Positions 1 to 10,000 of a stretch of DNA of 64,000 bases are shown one piece after another. How positions within the stretch are numbered: position 1 is the stretch's first letter; each line of letters begins with the position of its first letter. The notes under the pieces are model-generated. The model ran no database searches and was not told where the DNA came from. It saw nothing but the letters and a program-made list of their open reading frames with translations. A program made the position numbers and the translations under genes. Source of the stretch: Fibrobacter sp. UWR4 (GTDB lineage: Bacteria; Fibrobacterota; Fibrobacteria; Fibrobacterales; Fibrobacteraceae); assembly GCF_003149045.1 (NCBI RefSeq), contig NZ_QGDU01000016.1, positions 21,681 to 85,680 of the forward strand. Reading direction: 5' to 3'.

Positions 1-1602
1 ACCAACCAACAAAAGGACGCTCATGGGGTCAGCACTCATTTCACCACAAACCGCCACAGGAATACCTTCGCGATGGGCGGCCTGCACGGTCTGATAGATC
101 ATGCTAAGCACTGCCGGATGGTGGGGCTGGAACATGTCTGTAATAAGTTCGTTGGTACGGTCCACAGCCAAGGTAAACTGAATCAAGTCGTTAGTACCGA
201 TACTGAAGAAATCAGCTTCCTTCGCTAATTTGTCCACAATCATGACGGCGGAAGGTACTTCGATCATGACGCCAACCTTTACTTTGGCGCATTTCTTTCC
301 AGAAGCTTCCAGTTCTTCACGGCAGCGCTTGATGCAAGCCTTAGCACGACGAAGTTCCGTCATGCTGGAAATCATGGGCAAAAGTATACGGAGGTTCCCC
401 TTGGTATTTGCAAGGAGCAGGGCCTTCAGCTGTTCACAGAACAAGTCTTCCTTGTCCAGGCAGACTCGGATGGAACGCCACCCCATAAAGGGATTGGATT
501 CACTTACCGCGTTAATTCCACTTACAAGCTTATCGCCACCAGCATCCAAGGTACGGATGACCACGGGGCAGGGAGCCATCGTTTCAAGAATATAACGATA
601 AGCGTCACGCTGTTCGTCCATGGTAGGAGCGGTCTTGCGCAGGAACAAAAATTCGGAACGGTAAAGGCCAATGCCTGACGCACCGAAGTCCTTCACCTTA
701 TCAGCCTCCGCAGGCAGCTCGATGTTTGCATGAAGGGTAATGTACTTGCCATCACGGGTCATGGGTTCCAGCTGTCGCATGGTAAACAGTTCCCGACGTT
801 GGCGCTCGAACACTTCCTGACGTTCATGGAAGTCGCGGATATCCTCTTCGTTCGGATTGACAATGACAGTACCAGTGGAACCGTCTACAATCAGGATATC
901 CCCCTGCTTGACCACTGCAGCGGAGTTTCGCAGGCCAGACACCAGCGGTAGCTGGAGGGACCTAGCCAAAATGGCAACGTGGCTTGTACGGCCACCAGTA
1001 TCCATCACAAGGCCACAGACCTGACCAGGCTTGATGGACATAAGCATGCTTGGCAGAAACTCATGACCTACCAGCACCACACCGTCTTCGTCAGCCACAT
1101 CCTCCAGCACAGGTCCGGAGTCTTCCATGGCGGCCATGAGACGATTATAAAGATCTCGCAAGTCCGTAGCCTTGTCGCGCATTGCAGCGGAATTGATGGA
1201 CTCGAACTTTTCGATATAGGCACCAAGAACTACATGCACGGCCCAGCGCGCATTCTTGTGCTCCCTACGAATCTTGTCCAGGATACCATTGACCAAGCCC
1301 GGATCCTGAAGGATCATCAGGTGGGTGGCAAAAATCAGGCTATCCTTGACGCCTGTGCGACCTTCGGAGATTTCCTTGATCTGGGTAATCTCCTTGGCAG
1401 TCTTGTTGATGGCTTTCAGGAAAACCTGTTCCTCATCGGGAATACGACTTTCGGGAAGGGTTTCCTCCACCACGGAAACTTCACGGTTAATAACCGGAAA
1501 AACCCGGCCCATTGCAAAGCCGGGAGATGCGGGCACGCCTGTTAAAACAGTACGTACCGGTTTTTTCTTTTCATCAGCAAGGTTCTTCGTTGAAGTGGTC
1601 AT
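1..1602 (-). CDS. ptsI: Phosphoenolpyruvate-protein phosphotransferase (PTS Enzyme I), C-terminus cut by window edge
   Basis: Enzyme I takes phosphate from phosphoenolpyruvate and passes it to HPr in the cytoplasm. I read 534 codons from an ATG at 1602, preceded by GGAGG about 10 bases upstream; the frame is still open at base 1. The phospho-histidine motif [10 protein letters not shown] is present (His about residue 208), and the C-terminal active-site motif [10 protein letters not shown] (Cys about 519) sits next to the window edge. The usual length is about 570-590 residues, so roughly 40-50 residues are missing. The N-terminus goes straight into the swivel/HPr-binding region with no GAF domain, which suggests the sugar-type enzyme rather than EI-Ntr. 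The start lies inside the end of ptsH (29-bp overlap), so translational coupling is likely. Confidence 0.95.
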   Translation of the reverse strand, partial: MTTSTKNLADEKKKPVRTVLTGVPASPGFAMGRVFPVINREVSVVEETLPESRIPDEEQVFLKAINKTAKEITQIKEISEGRTGVKDSLIFATHLMILQDPGLVNGILDKIRREHKNARWAVHVVLGAYIEKFESINSAAMRDKATDLRDLYNRLMAAMEDSGPVLEDVADEDGVVLVGHEFLPSMLMSIKPGQVCGLVMDTGGRTSHVAILARSLQLPLVSGLRNSAAVVKQGDILIVDGSTGTVIVNPNEEDIRDFHERQEVFERQRRELFTMRQLEPMTRDGKYITLHANIELPAEADKVKDFGASGIGLYRSEFLFLRKTAPTMDEQRDAYRYILETMAPCPVVIRTLDAGGDKLVSGINAVSESNPFMGWRSIRVCLDKEDLFCEQLKALLLANTKGNLRILLPMISSMTELRRAKACIKRCREELEASGKKCAKVKVGVMIEVPSAVMIVDKLAKEADFFSIGTNDLIQFTLAVDRTNELITDMFQPHHPAVLSMIYQTVQAAHREGIPVAVCGEMSADPMSVLLLVG

Positions 1603-1846
1603 TGAACAAGACCTCCAACTGGGAGGCCACGTTTTCTTCGTCCTCACCGTCGATTTCAAACTTCACTTCAGATCCAGCGGGAATCGCAAGCATCATCACA
1701 TTCAGAATACTCTTGGCATTGGCCTTAGAGCCCTCGAATATGATGGAGACATCACTCTGTGCCTGGCCGGTAACATCTACAATCATACCGGCAGGGCGCG
1801 CGTGAATACCCAGTTTATTTGTGACCACCAAAGTTTTAACTATCAT
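1574..1846 (-). CDS. ptsH: Phosphocarrier protein HPr
   Basis: HPr is the small cytoplasmic phosphocarrier between Enzyme I and the sugar-specific EII proteins. It has 90 residues, about the family's usual length. His15 sits in LGIHARPAG, the phosphorylation site. Ser46 lies in NAKSILNV, the position modified by HPr kinase in organisms that have one, so regulatory serine phosphorylation is possible but not shown. The ATG at 1846 has GAGGA just upstream. The gene follows the MCE gene by 8 bp and overlaps ptsI by 29 bp. No EII gene is visible in the window. Confidence 0.95.
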   Translation of the reverse strand: MIVKTLVVTNKLGIHARPAGMIVDVTGQAQSDVSIIFEGSKANAKSILNVMMLAIPAGSEVKFEIDGEDEENVASQLEVLFNDHFNEEPC

Positions 1847-1854
1847 CTTTTTCC

Positions 1855-2775
1855 TCAGAAAATATCAACGTTGACGTCCAGACCGTCCTTCAAAATGACA
1901 CGGAACAGACTATCGGCAGAATGGATAGTCTTGACCAGATCATCATGGAGGGCTCTGTCGTTCAGCAAAATACCGGCGGTGTTGTCCTTGGAGTTGATCT
2001 TCTTCTGGACATTAGCCAGAAGGTCATCCAGATGCTTGGTCACCCCTTCCAGTTCACCCATCAGTTTGTCTGCGTTGCCCATGAGCTTGTCGGTATTTGC
2101 AAACATATTGTCAATGGGGGGCTTCACGCCGTCAATCAATTCGTTCACCTTCACTGTCACCTGATTCAAGCCATCCAGGCTCTTCTTGATCTGGGGATCA
2201 GTAGTGTTCAAGAGTTTCATCGTGCGATCTTCCAGAGCTTCAGCCTTTACGAGAAGGGTCTTAAAGCGTTCCTGGAATTCGGGATTGGTAATGGTCTGTC
2301 CCAGAGCCTGCTTCACAGATTCCAGGAGAACCTTGGTACTATCGCACACTTCACCAGCAAGACCCAAGGCTTCTGCAATACCTGCGTCAAACTGGCCGTT
2401 AATAGTATCACCAGGAGCGAAATAGGTGGTAGAATCGCCAAGAATCATACCAATCTGACGTTCACCCATGATACCGATATTCTGCACTCGAATTTCGGAA
2501 TCCGTAGGAATCTTCACATCGGTACGCAGGCGGACAGTCACCACCACACGATGGCCGGAAAGTTCAATCTTTTCCACCTTACCAAGCTTAACGCCATTCA
2601 CCTTGACAGGGTCATCCAACACAAGGGTGCTGACCTGGGTAAAGCGCAAATAGAACGTATTAAAGGTTTCCCTAGGATCCTTTTCATTTAGGAAAAAGAT
2701 GCCAAAAACCAAAATCACAAGGGCCAGTATTACAACCAGTCCAACGGAAAAATAGAGTGCAGAATACTTTTTCAT
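1855..2775 (-). CDS. MlaD/MCE-domain protein, membrane-anchored lipid-transport component
   Basis: This is a 306-residue protein with one N-terminal membrane segment (about residues 9-29, very rich in V, L, I and F). It is followed by an MCE/MlaD domain at about 38-117 (TLVLDDPVKVNGVKLGKVE...) and then a long helical stretch. MCE proteins form periplasmic rings or tubes that carry phospholipids between the inner and outer membranes; this role is inferred from the family. The partner MlaE-type permease and MlaF-type ATPase are not next to it. It lies between the TrmH-like gene (19 bp) and ptsH (8 bp) in what looks like one transcript. No clear ribosome-binding site precedes the ATG. Confidence 0.85.
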   Translation of the reverse strand: MKKYSALYFSVGLVVILALVILVFGIFFLNEKDPRETFNTFYLRFTQVSTLVLDDPVKVNGVKLGKVEKIELSGHRVVVTVRLRTDVKIPTDSEIRVQNIGIMGERQIGMILGDSTTYFAPGDTINGQFDAGIAEALGLAGEVCDSTKVLLESVKQALGQTITNPEFQERFKTLLVKAEALEDRTMKLLNTTDPQIKKSLDGLNQVTVKVNELIDGVKPPIDNMFANTDKLMGNADKLMGELEGVTKHLDDLLANVQKKINSKDNTAGILLNDRALHDDLVKTIHSADSLFRVILKDGLDVNVDIF

Positions 2776-2794
2776 TTGGTTTTTAATCTAGTTA

Positions 2795-3454
2795 TTATTC
2801 TTCAATTCTTGCAATAGGACTGTTATTTTCAATGCCATTTACGTGGCGATCCAGCCAATCATACAGCAATGCGTCCCTTTCATCCTTCTTCAGGAGGAAC
2901 TTTTCACGGCCTTCCTTCTGCATATACACGTCCAGATAGGTCATCAGTACGCCACCAGCCACAGAAACGTTCATGGACTCGGTAATGCCATACTGGGGCA
3001 GCTTGAATTCGTAATCTGCATGGGCCAAAGTGTCGGGGTGATTGCCATGGAATTCACTACCCAGGTAGAAAGCGGTAGGCTGACTCAAGTCCAGGTCCAG
3101 AACAGAGTTGGTGGTATTGGTGCTGGCAACAGCAATCTTGTATCCCTTGGCACGCAGTTTTTCCATACAGAGCATGCGCTTCTTGTACAGGTAAAGATTC
3201 ATCCACTTATAGGAGCCCTTAAGGATGGACTTGTTCACGCTATAAGCGTTGTCTTCTTCGATAATATGGACATCCTGAAGGCCAAAACATTCTGCAGTAC
3301 GAATCACGGCGGAGATATTATGGGGGTCGAACAAGTCTTCCAATACCATGCAGAAATGCCTTGTGCGGCGATCCACCACAGAAGAGAGAAGTTCCTTACG
3401 GCGGTCGGTCACACGAGCCAACAGAGATTCCAGACTTTCCTTATTTTCACTCAT
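2795..3454 (-). CDS. TrmH/SpoU family RNA 2'-O-ribose methyltransferase (probably tRNA Gm18-type)
   Basis: This 219-residue SPOUT-class enzyme has the three family motifs: motif 1 DPHNISAVIRTAECFG (about 43-58), motif 2 around FYLGSEFHGNHPDTL, and motif 3 QYGITESMNVSVAGG. These form the trefoil knot that binds S-adenosylmethionine. Such enzymes methylate a guanosine 2'-OH in tRNA or rRNA. Length and motif spelling are closest to tRNA (Gm18) methyltransferase TrmH, but an rRNA target cannot be excluded. AAGGA lies 7-8 bp before the ATG. It sits in the minus-strand run between a secreted protein gene and the MCE gene. Confidence 0.85.
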   Translation of the reverse strand: MSENKESLESLLARVTDRRKELLSSVVDRRTRHFCMVLEDLFDPHNISAVIRTAECFGLQDVHIIEEDNAYSVNKSILKGSYKWMNLYLYKKRMLCMEKLRAKGYKIAVASTNTTNSVLDLDLSQPTAFYLGSEFHGNHPDTLAHADYEFKLPQYGITESMNVSVAGGVLMTYLDVYMQKEGREKFLLKKDERDALLYDWLDRHVNGIENNSPIARIEE

Positions 3455-3477
3455 AATCTATCCTTGATTCTATTTAA

Positions 3478-4542
3478 TTATTCCACAACCTTTAAAGGAG
3501 CGGGAGTAGAAGCATTTGCCTTCGCCTTTGCCCGTTCCTTCTGTAACTTTTCAAAGTCCCCCAGTTTCCAGGAACCGCCATTTACTACGGTCTCGAAATC
3601 CAGGATATACTGGACATTCTGCTGAGACTTTAACGCGGCGCTCTTAAGCATGGGTTCCTTATTGCCGCCAAAATACATCCCCGAAGCCTTCTTGACATCG
3701 TCGACAATATGATCAATCTTGCTATTGACCACACTCTTAAAGACTTTCATCTGCATGATAGAATTCAGCACGGAATTTGCGGGGAACACAATGGCAGTTA
3801 ATTTATACTTAATACGATTCCCAGGAATAGGATCCATATCCAGGAACGCAATAGCAGTACCCGTCAAAGACCATTTAAGGACCTTCGCATGACCATAGCC
3901 AAAGAACAAGTCACGAAGGCCCAGTTTCTGACCAGCACTATCCTGTAGAGCCCAATAGAATTCACCAGAAAGACTACGGCCATTACTTCCATTGAAGAAC
4001 CTACGGTCCTTGCTAGCGTACTCCAGGGTATAGCCTGTTTCCAGATAGGCGTTAATCAGTTCGGCGGTAAACGGCATGTTATCGAACAAGTAGCTAATCA
4101 CATGCTGGTTCAAAGGCAGCGTACCTTCATTCACGTAGACAGCTCGATACTGGCGACCAAGACGAGCAAATATTTCCGGCACACTAGTCGCATTCATATC
4201 CGTACTTAGGCCACGTTTCCTTACTTCCTTGTAAACGCTACAGAACGCCTCATCGTACTTCACCTTCTTCAGGGGAATCTTATCCGCATCCGTGCAGCCA
4301 GGGACATCCACCCCAAGACAGGCCTTCATACCGGAACAAAGGGGACGAACATCGTCTTCGCCCACCTTCTTCACCAAGGAATTACGGTCAGGAATGACCA
4401 CATTCACCTTGGGCTGTTCAGGAGCAGCCTTAATCACAACACGAGATTCACCCTGTTCAGCGGTATCTGCAGCAAAGGCAGAAAATACGCACAAAAGGAC
4501 AGTGGCGATTGTTTTCAGGAAGTGGTTCAGAGAGTTCTTCAT
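3478..4542 (-). CDS. Secreted protein of unknown function
   Basis: This 354-residue protein has a clear signal peptide (MKNSLNHFLKTIATVLLCVFSAFA, cleavage about residue 24-25). I do not recognise a domain in the mature part. It has a few cysteines near the N-terminus (CSGMKACLGVDVPGC), which could form periplasmic disulfides, and a lysine/alanine-rich C-terminal tail. A GGGAG sequence lies about 9 bp before the ATG. The gene is 12 bp downstream of the M16-like lipoprotein gene and 23 bp upstream of the TrmH-like gene, so it is co-transcribed with both. A periplasmic or outer-membrane-associated role is inferred only from the signal peptide. Confidence 0.7.
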   Translation of the reverse strand: MKNSLNHFLKTIATVLLCVFSAFAADTAEQGESRVVIKAAPEQPKVNVVIPDRNSLVKKVGEDDVRPLCSGMKACLGVDVPGCTDADKIPLKKVKYDEAFCSVYKEVRKRGLSTDMNATSVPEIFARLGRQYRAVYVNEGTLPLNQHVISYLFDNMPFTAELINAYLETGYTLEYASKDRRFFNGSNGRSLSGEFYWALQDSAGQKLGLRDLFFGYGHAKVLKWSLTGTAIAFLDMDPIPGNRIKYKLTAIVFPANSVLNSIMQMKVFKSVVNSKIDHIVDDVKKASGMYFGGNKEPMLKSAALKSQQNVQYILDFETVVNGGSWKLGDFEKLQKERAKAKANASTPAPLKVVE

Positions 4543-4554
4543 AAGGACGTCTCC

Positions 4555-6066
4555 CTAATTTCTGAATTCAAGGCTATCCATAGGAATCACCGTGAAAGGT
4601 TTCAAGGCTTCAAGTTTGGATACAGGAGCCACGATAGAAATGGTCATCTTGTCCTTGTCAAAATACTTGGTAATCATAGCCTTCACCTGATCCGGAGTAA
4701 CAGTGTTGATTTCCTTTACGTATTCCAAATAATGGTCCTGAGATTTTCCAATGAGTTCACCATTGGCGAAGATCACCGCAGTAGAAGCAGGGCTGTCAAA
4801 AAGACTCGGCAAGCTCTCAATCAGGGACTTCTTTGCCTGAGCCAATTCTTCGGCAGACGGACCTTCCTTTGCAAGCTTTTCCACCTCTTCGTAAATTAAT
4901 TTCAGGGCGAAATCCACGGATTCAACCTTGGTCTGTAACGCGATGGTCACCATGGACGTATCACGATAATCGTTACCCACAGAACTATAGATGCTATAGG
5001 CCAGGCCCTCGTCACTACGGACACGGTTCATAAGGCGGCTGGTAAAGCTACCTCCACCCAGGATGAAACTGGCCACTGCAGCAGGATAGTAATCCGGATG
5101 GGGGCGTTTCACGAAAGGTTGGTTCATGGAGATGTTCGCCTGGGTAATATCCTTATCTACCACATAAATACCCGGCCTTCTCAGGAAACTTAAAGGCTTA
5201 GGAGCGGGTTTCTCTGCAACAGGTTCTACTTTCCAGCTAGCGAAGAAATCCTTCAGCATCGCGATGGAGGAATCACGATCCACATCACCAGAAAGAGCGA
5301 ACACAATACGCTTGGATGAATATGTTCCTGCAGCAAGGCGCTTCACATCTTCGGCTGTTACAGCCTTATATTCGTCAGCGTTAGCATCCCACAATCTTGG
5401 ATTAGGGGCATAGTTCACCTTCGCCTTCAAGGAGGAAAGGATCTTCGCAGGCGTATCAAAGCGGCGATCATAGCTGGTTACAAATCCGGCCTTTACGATT
5501 TCCAGCTGTTCCTTGTCAAAGGCCGGAGCCGTCAAGACCTTTTTGGACAATTCCAGCAAGTTCGCAAAATCCTTGGAAAGGCAGTTAATATCGAACATGG
5601 AGGAAAAGGTCCCTGCGGAAGTGCTAATACCAGCGCTTATAAATTCCAGAGAATCATCCAAATCATGGGGAGAAACTCCACCGCCAGCACCGCGACGCAA
5701 CATAGAACTAACCATGGAGCGCGGAGCTTCATCCTTCAGCTGGGAAGCCTGGGTACTTTCATCGAAATACACGGAAAAGTTCACCAGAGGCAAGGAACGA
5801 TCGCTTGCAATATAGCCGGTAATACCAGGAGCAACTTCTACACGATAGTCCTTAGGATGGGGAGCAACATATACGAATTCAGGAAACTGGACATCCTTGT
5901 AACTGGCAGGAATTGCCGCTACAGGCGTTTCTGCAGGAGCCGCCACCGGAGTTTCGACAACTTCAGACGACCTAGGAGAATCTGCCACAGGGGCAGGTGC
6001 AGAAGAACAGGACATGAGGAAAGATCCACATGCCGCCAGACAGGATAGAAATCGTAGATTACGCAT
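4555..6066 (-). CDS. M16 (insulinase/pitrilysin-like) family lipoprotein without the zinc-binding motif
   Basis: This 503-residue protein has a lipoprotein signal (FLMSC, Cys20; an earlier LAAC is also possible) and a proline/alanine-rich spacer, then two M16-type lobes. Family resemblance is strongest at GISTSAGTFSSMFDINCL in the first lobe and NRVRSDEGLAYSIYSS in the second, which carries the typical R...Y substrate-binding pattern. The HxxEH zinc motif that should precede GAGGG is absent; that stretch reads EAPRSMVSSMLRRGAGGG. It is therefore probably the non-catalytic partner of an M16 heterodimer or a chaperone-like protein, anchored in the envelope. I chose the ATG at 6066; a TTG 9 bp upstream is less likely. 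It heads the minus-strand run ending in ptsI and is divergent from gluQ. Confidence 0.8.
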   Translation of the reverse strand: MRNLRFLSCLAACGSFLMSCSSAPAPVADSPRSSEVVETPVAAPAETPVAAIPASYKDVQFPEFVYVAPHPKDYRVEVAPGITGYIASDRSLPLVNFSVYFDESTQASQLKDEAPRSMVSSMLRRGAGGGVSPHDLDDSLEFISAGISTSAGTFSSMFDINCLSKDFANLLELSKKVLTAPAFDKEQLEIVKAGFVTSYDRRFDTPAKILSSLKAKVNYAPNPRLWDANADEYKAVTAEDVKRLAAGTYSSKRIVFALSGDVDRDSSIAMLKDFFASWKVEPVAEKPAPKPLSFLRRPGIYVVDKDITQANISMNQPFVKRPHPDYYPAAVASFILGGGSFTSRLMNRVRSDEGLAYSIYSSVGNDYRDTSMVTIALQTKVESVDFALKLIYEEVEKLAKEGPSAEELAQAKKSLIESLPSLFDSPASTAVIFANGELIGKSQDHYLEYVKEINTVTPDQVKAMITKYFDKDKMTISIVAPVSKLEALKPFTVIPMDSLEFRN

Positions 6067-6131
6067 TACCGTCAAATTAGAAAAAAGAAAAGAAGTTCAA
6101 CCTTAAAGTTTCTATCTTGTGATGCAGAACA

Positions 6132-7031
6132 ATGGATTTTTCTGGAAAAATACGTTTCGCCCCTAGCCCCACAGGGTACCTTCACGAAGGCCACCTGCTT
6201 TCGGCGCTCTATGTATGGGCTGCAGCCAGAAAATGGAACCTCCACATCCATCTGAGAATTGAAGATCATGATCGAGGTCGCACTCGAGAAGCCTATATCC
6301 AAGGCATCCGTGAAGATCTTGCCTGGATGGGATTCATTTCCCACAGCGAAAGCATCCAGAGCGAACGTCAAGACATTTACCTGTCTGTCATGAAGAAACT
6401 GGCCGCTGCAGGCCTTACCTACCCCTGCACCTGCAGTAGAAAGCAGCTTGAAGCGGAAAATCCTCGCAGCGAAACCGGAGAAATCATCTATCAAGGCAAA
6501 TGCAGTAGGCAAATTCCTGATGCACAAGCCCCACACAATACCCGATTTAGAATTACAGACAAAGTAATTGCATGGACGGATTATAGACTTGGGGAATTTC
6601 GGGAAAATCCTATCCATCAATGCGGCGATTTCCCCCTAATGGATCGGGAGGGGTGCTACACCTACCAACTCTGCGTCTGTACAGACGATCTAGAACAGGG
6701 CATTACACACATTGTCCGCGGAGAAGACATCATCAATTCCACCGCCCGACAGATTGCCTTGAGCGAAGCCCTCTGCCAGGTGGCTACTGGCGTAGGCAAT
6801 ATCCCTAAGGAATATACCCGTCCCCTCTACCTACACCACCCCCTCATTGTAGACCCTTCCGGCAAGAAACTTTCCAAGCGGGAGTTAGCGCACAGCATCC
6901 GTCAGGACAAGGAAGCAGGAATTAGCCCAGAAACCCTGCTGGGCAGAGTGCTTTTCAAGGCAGGATTCATTCCTCGTGAGGTCCCAACCTCCCTGGAAGA
7001 CGCTATTGGAAGGATTGTCAACACTTTGTAA
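6132..7031 (+). CDS. gluQ: Glutamyl-Q tRNA(Asp) synthetase
   Basis: This enzyme is a truncated relative of glutamyl-tRNA synthetase. It activates glutamate and attaches it to the queuosine base at position 34 of tRNA-Asp. The protein has 299 residues, typical for the family. It has the class I start RFAPSPTGYLHEGH (HIGH-like, residues 8-21), the glutamate-binding RIEDHDRGR, and a KMSKS-like KKLSKRE. A zinc site of the GluQ pattern is present: Cys99, Cys101, Tyr120 and Cys124. There is no anticodon-binding domain, which separates it from GltX. No clear ribosome-binding site is seen. The 65-bp gap to the divergent M16-like gene must hold both promoters. Confidence 0.92.
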   Translation: MDFSGKIRFAPSPTGYLHEGHLLSALYVWAAARKWNLHIHLRIEDHDRGRTREAYIQGIREDLAWMGFISHSESIQSERQDIYLSVMKKLAAAGLTYPCTCSRKQLEAENPRSETGEIIYQGKCSRQIPDAQAPHNTRFRITDKVIAWTDYRLGEFRENPIHQCGDFPLMDREGCYTYQLCVCTDDLEQGITHIVRGEDIINSTARQIALSEALCQVATGVGNIPKEYTRPLYLHHPLIVDPSGKKLSKRELAHSIRQDKEAGISPETLLGRVLFKAGFIPREVPTSLEDAIGRIVNTL

Positions 7032-7076
7032 GCTTTTCCGAAAAACTTTCTTTTCAAAAAAATTTATATTCAGGAC

Positions 7077-10000
7077 ATGTCCCCAGCGTCATCTTCTGCA
7101 AATATTTCAAAGCTACGCCAAGAAGTTTTACTTTTTGATTCTAAGGATCGTCTTTTGAATTTTTCTTCAAAGGGTGATTTTCAGTCTCCGCTCATTATGG
7201 AAGCGGGCGACCTTTTCTTTGAAAAATGGTTGCAGTCTAAGGGACCTCTCCCTCTGGATTCCTTCTTCCCGATTAACGCCAATTACACGGCCCAGCAGAA
7301 GCTTACCCAGATTGACGTTTTCTCCACCGTACTTCGTGAAAAGATGGAAGATTTCGGGGAAACCGATTTATACCTGGTATTGGGCTTTTTAAAGTGGGAT
7401 GGAAACGCCCTTGCCCCCAGTCTTCTCGTTCCCGTAGAGGTGGACGTAGCCAAGAAGACCCTGACCCTCTCCAACAAGGCACCTATCGAGAACGTAGTGC
7501 TGAGAGAGCGCCTAAAGGATGTCCTCCCCAACGCCCTCCCCAAGGTAGACGACGCCATCATCAATGGCCAGTTCAGCATTCTGCTGTACTTCTCCCTGTT
7601 CGAAAAGGCCGTTGCCACAGCCCGCAACTGGAAATTCACACGCCATGGAATCTGCCTAAGCTTCTTCAATACTGGCGACCTTCATATGCGCCAGTGGTTT
7701 GACGAAGTTCCCCAGGACAAGAAACTGGATTCAAACCCCAACCTGAACGCCCTCTTTACCCAGAACGGTTTTGAACTTCAGGAATCCCTTTTTGAGGACG
7801 GGGACATCAACCAGATGTTCTCCCCTGCGGACTACCATTTCCCCTACGTGATGGACTCCCACACCAGCAAGGTGACCCTGGACGCCCTGAACGAGGAATG
7901 CAAGGCCTACGCCATCAGTACCCTCCCTGGAACAAGCAAGATGAAAGTCGCCACAAACATCGTGGCAGAAAATGTATCCAAGGGAAAGAAGGTCCTTGTT
8001 GTAAACCGCAGGGCCGTAACCGCCAGTACTTTTAAAAACACCTGGAAGCCTCCCTTCAGAACCTTCCCCGATTCTGACCGTGCAAAGCTCCAGCAGGATT
8101 TGAAGACCTTCCGCCAGGAACTGGTGGAGTACTACGAAACCGTCAACAAGCCCATCCAGCCCTCTGGCATCATGCTGGGCGATCTTCTGACGGAATTCGG
8201 CAAGGCAAAGATATCCAAGCAGAAGATTCCCGAATCCGTATTCCAGGGAATCAACCAGCTGGACTACCCCACCTACCAGAATCTTAAATCCGATCTCCTG
8301 AATTTGGTGGACCTTTATTTTGAAAAGAAAGGTTTTGAGGCTCGTCGCGCATTCCAGGACGTACATGTTCCTAGCCTGAACGACAACCAGAAATTATCCC
8401 TGGCCAATGAATTAACAGAGGCAGCGGAAAAGGTTGCCGAACTGGACACCATCATCACCTTGATGGAAACAGCCGGTCTCTTCCCTACTGGAATTTTCCT
8501 TTCAAGCCTAGCCGACCTGCTGAAACTCATTCAGGATCATTTCGACCAGGACACACCATCCTTTGAAGATTGGGTACTCCGATCCAGCAACTGGGACTCC
8601 TACAAGGATACCCTGATGGCCCTGCCCGAGGCCGGTGACAAGTGGGTCCGCTACCGTAGGCAGACATCAGAAATTTACACGGACAATGCAGTGGACGAAA
8701 ACATCCTGTCCGCCCGTGAAGATTTTGCAGAAAGCCAGAACACCACCCTTAAGGGCCTATCCGACAGATACAGGACTTCCCGTCGTACGCTCATGAAGGT
8801 AATCCGCGATCCTAAGTCCGTGGATTCCGACCTCAAGCTCCTGGATTTGATCGACACACTTCTGGATCTCCAGGAAAACAAGCGAGCCTACAAGGAAACA
8901 TCCGTCCTTGGAAACCACCTGCTGGGCAAGGACTGGCTGTACGAACGTTCCGACTGGGTCGAGCTGAATCGAAAGATTCGCTACATCTACGACTTCAAGG
9001 AAAAGAACAAGAATAACCCCAAGATGGATTTGCTCCTGCAGATCCTGGAGCAGTGGCATCTCTTCAAGGACCTGCAGCCTAAAATCGCAAGATTCTATCA
9101 GGCCGTTCTTGAGTTGCAAAAATCCATCAAGCAAATTTCCAAGGACATGGGGCTTGAGTCCTCCTTGGAAAGTCTGAGCATCGAAAAATGGCTGGATACG
9201 ATTAAGTCCTGGAGTGAAAACTGGGAAAATCTGGACATTCACCTGGAGCTCTCCGCCCTTATTGCAAAACTCGGAAGCTACAACTGTCCGGGTCTCGTGA
9301 AATTTGTAGAGGACACCAACAACGTCAGCAAGGAAGTGGCGCAGGCTGTTATCCATTACTGGACCGGCTACCAGATCCAGCTGGCAACCAAGTCCTGTCC
9401 GGACCTATTCTCCCTGAATCCCAAGGCTCGCGCCAAGAAGACCAAGAGCTATCAGGCATTGCTAGACTCTTTTAGTAACGCCAACTTCAGGGAATTCCAG
9501 ACCACCGTGGAAAACGATAGCAGCCTTCTGACGGTCGTCCACCTGAACGACACTTATCAGTTGGGACACAAGCATTTCGATTTGGCAATCATCCTGGATG
9601 CAGACAGCATTTCCGCAGTGGAAGCGCTGCCTACCCTGATTGCAGCCGATCGCGTCGTCCTTATGGGCGATCCCCAGAATCCGGCCCTGGAACATCTCCC
9701 CTTCGATGCCTACCAGGAAACGGCATCCAACCATACGGCCATGTTCCACGAAAGCATTCTCGCTTCCGCCCTCCGCCGTGGCATTCCCACCCGCGAGCTG
9801 TGGTTCTCCAGCAACTACGCCAATTCCGCATTGGTAGATTTCGCCAACAGGAAAATTTACAACAGGGGAATCAAGCAATTGCCTCTTCCCAACAGGGAAG
9901 AATTCAAGGGCATCCGTTTCAAGGCCGTGCAGAACAAAGTACTGGCAGTTGCCCAGGCGGCAGTCCGACATGCGGAACGAAATCCAGGAAAGACCCTGGG

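Noticed and set aside
6072..6620. Minus-strand open frame overlapping gluQ
   Set aside because: No start context or domain is seen, and it lies opposite the conserved synthetase motifs.
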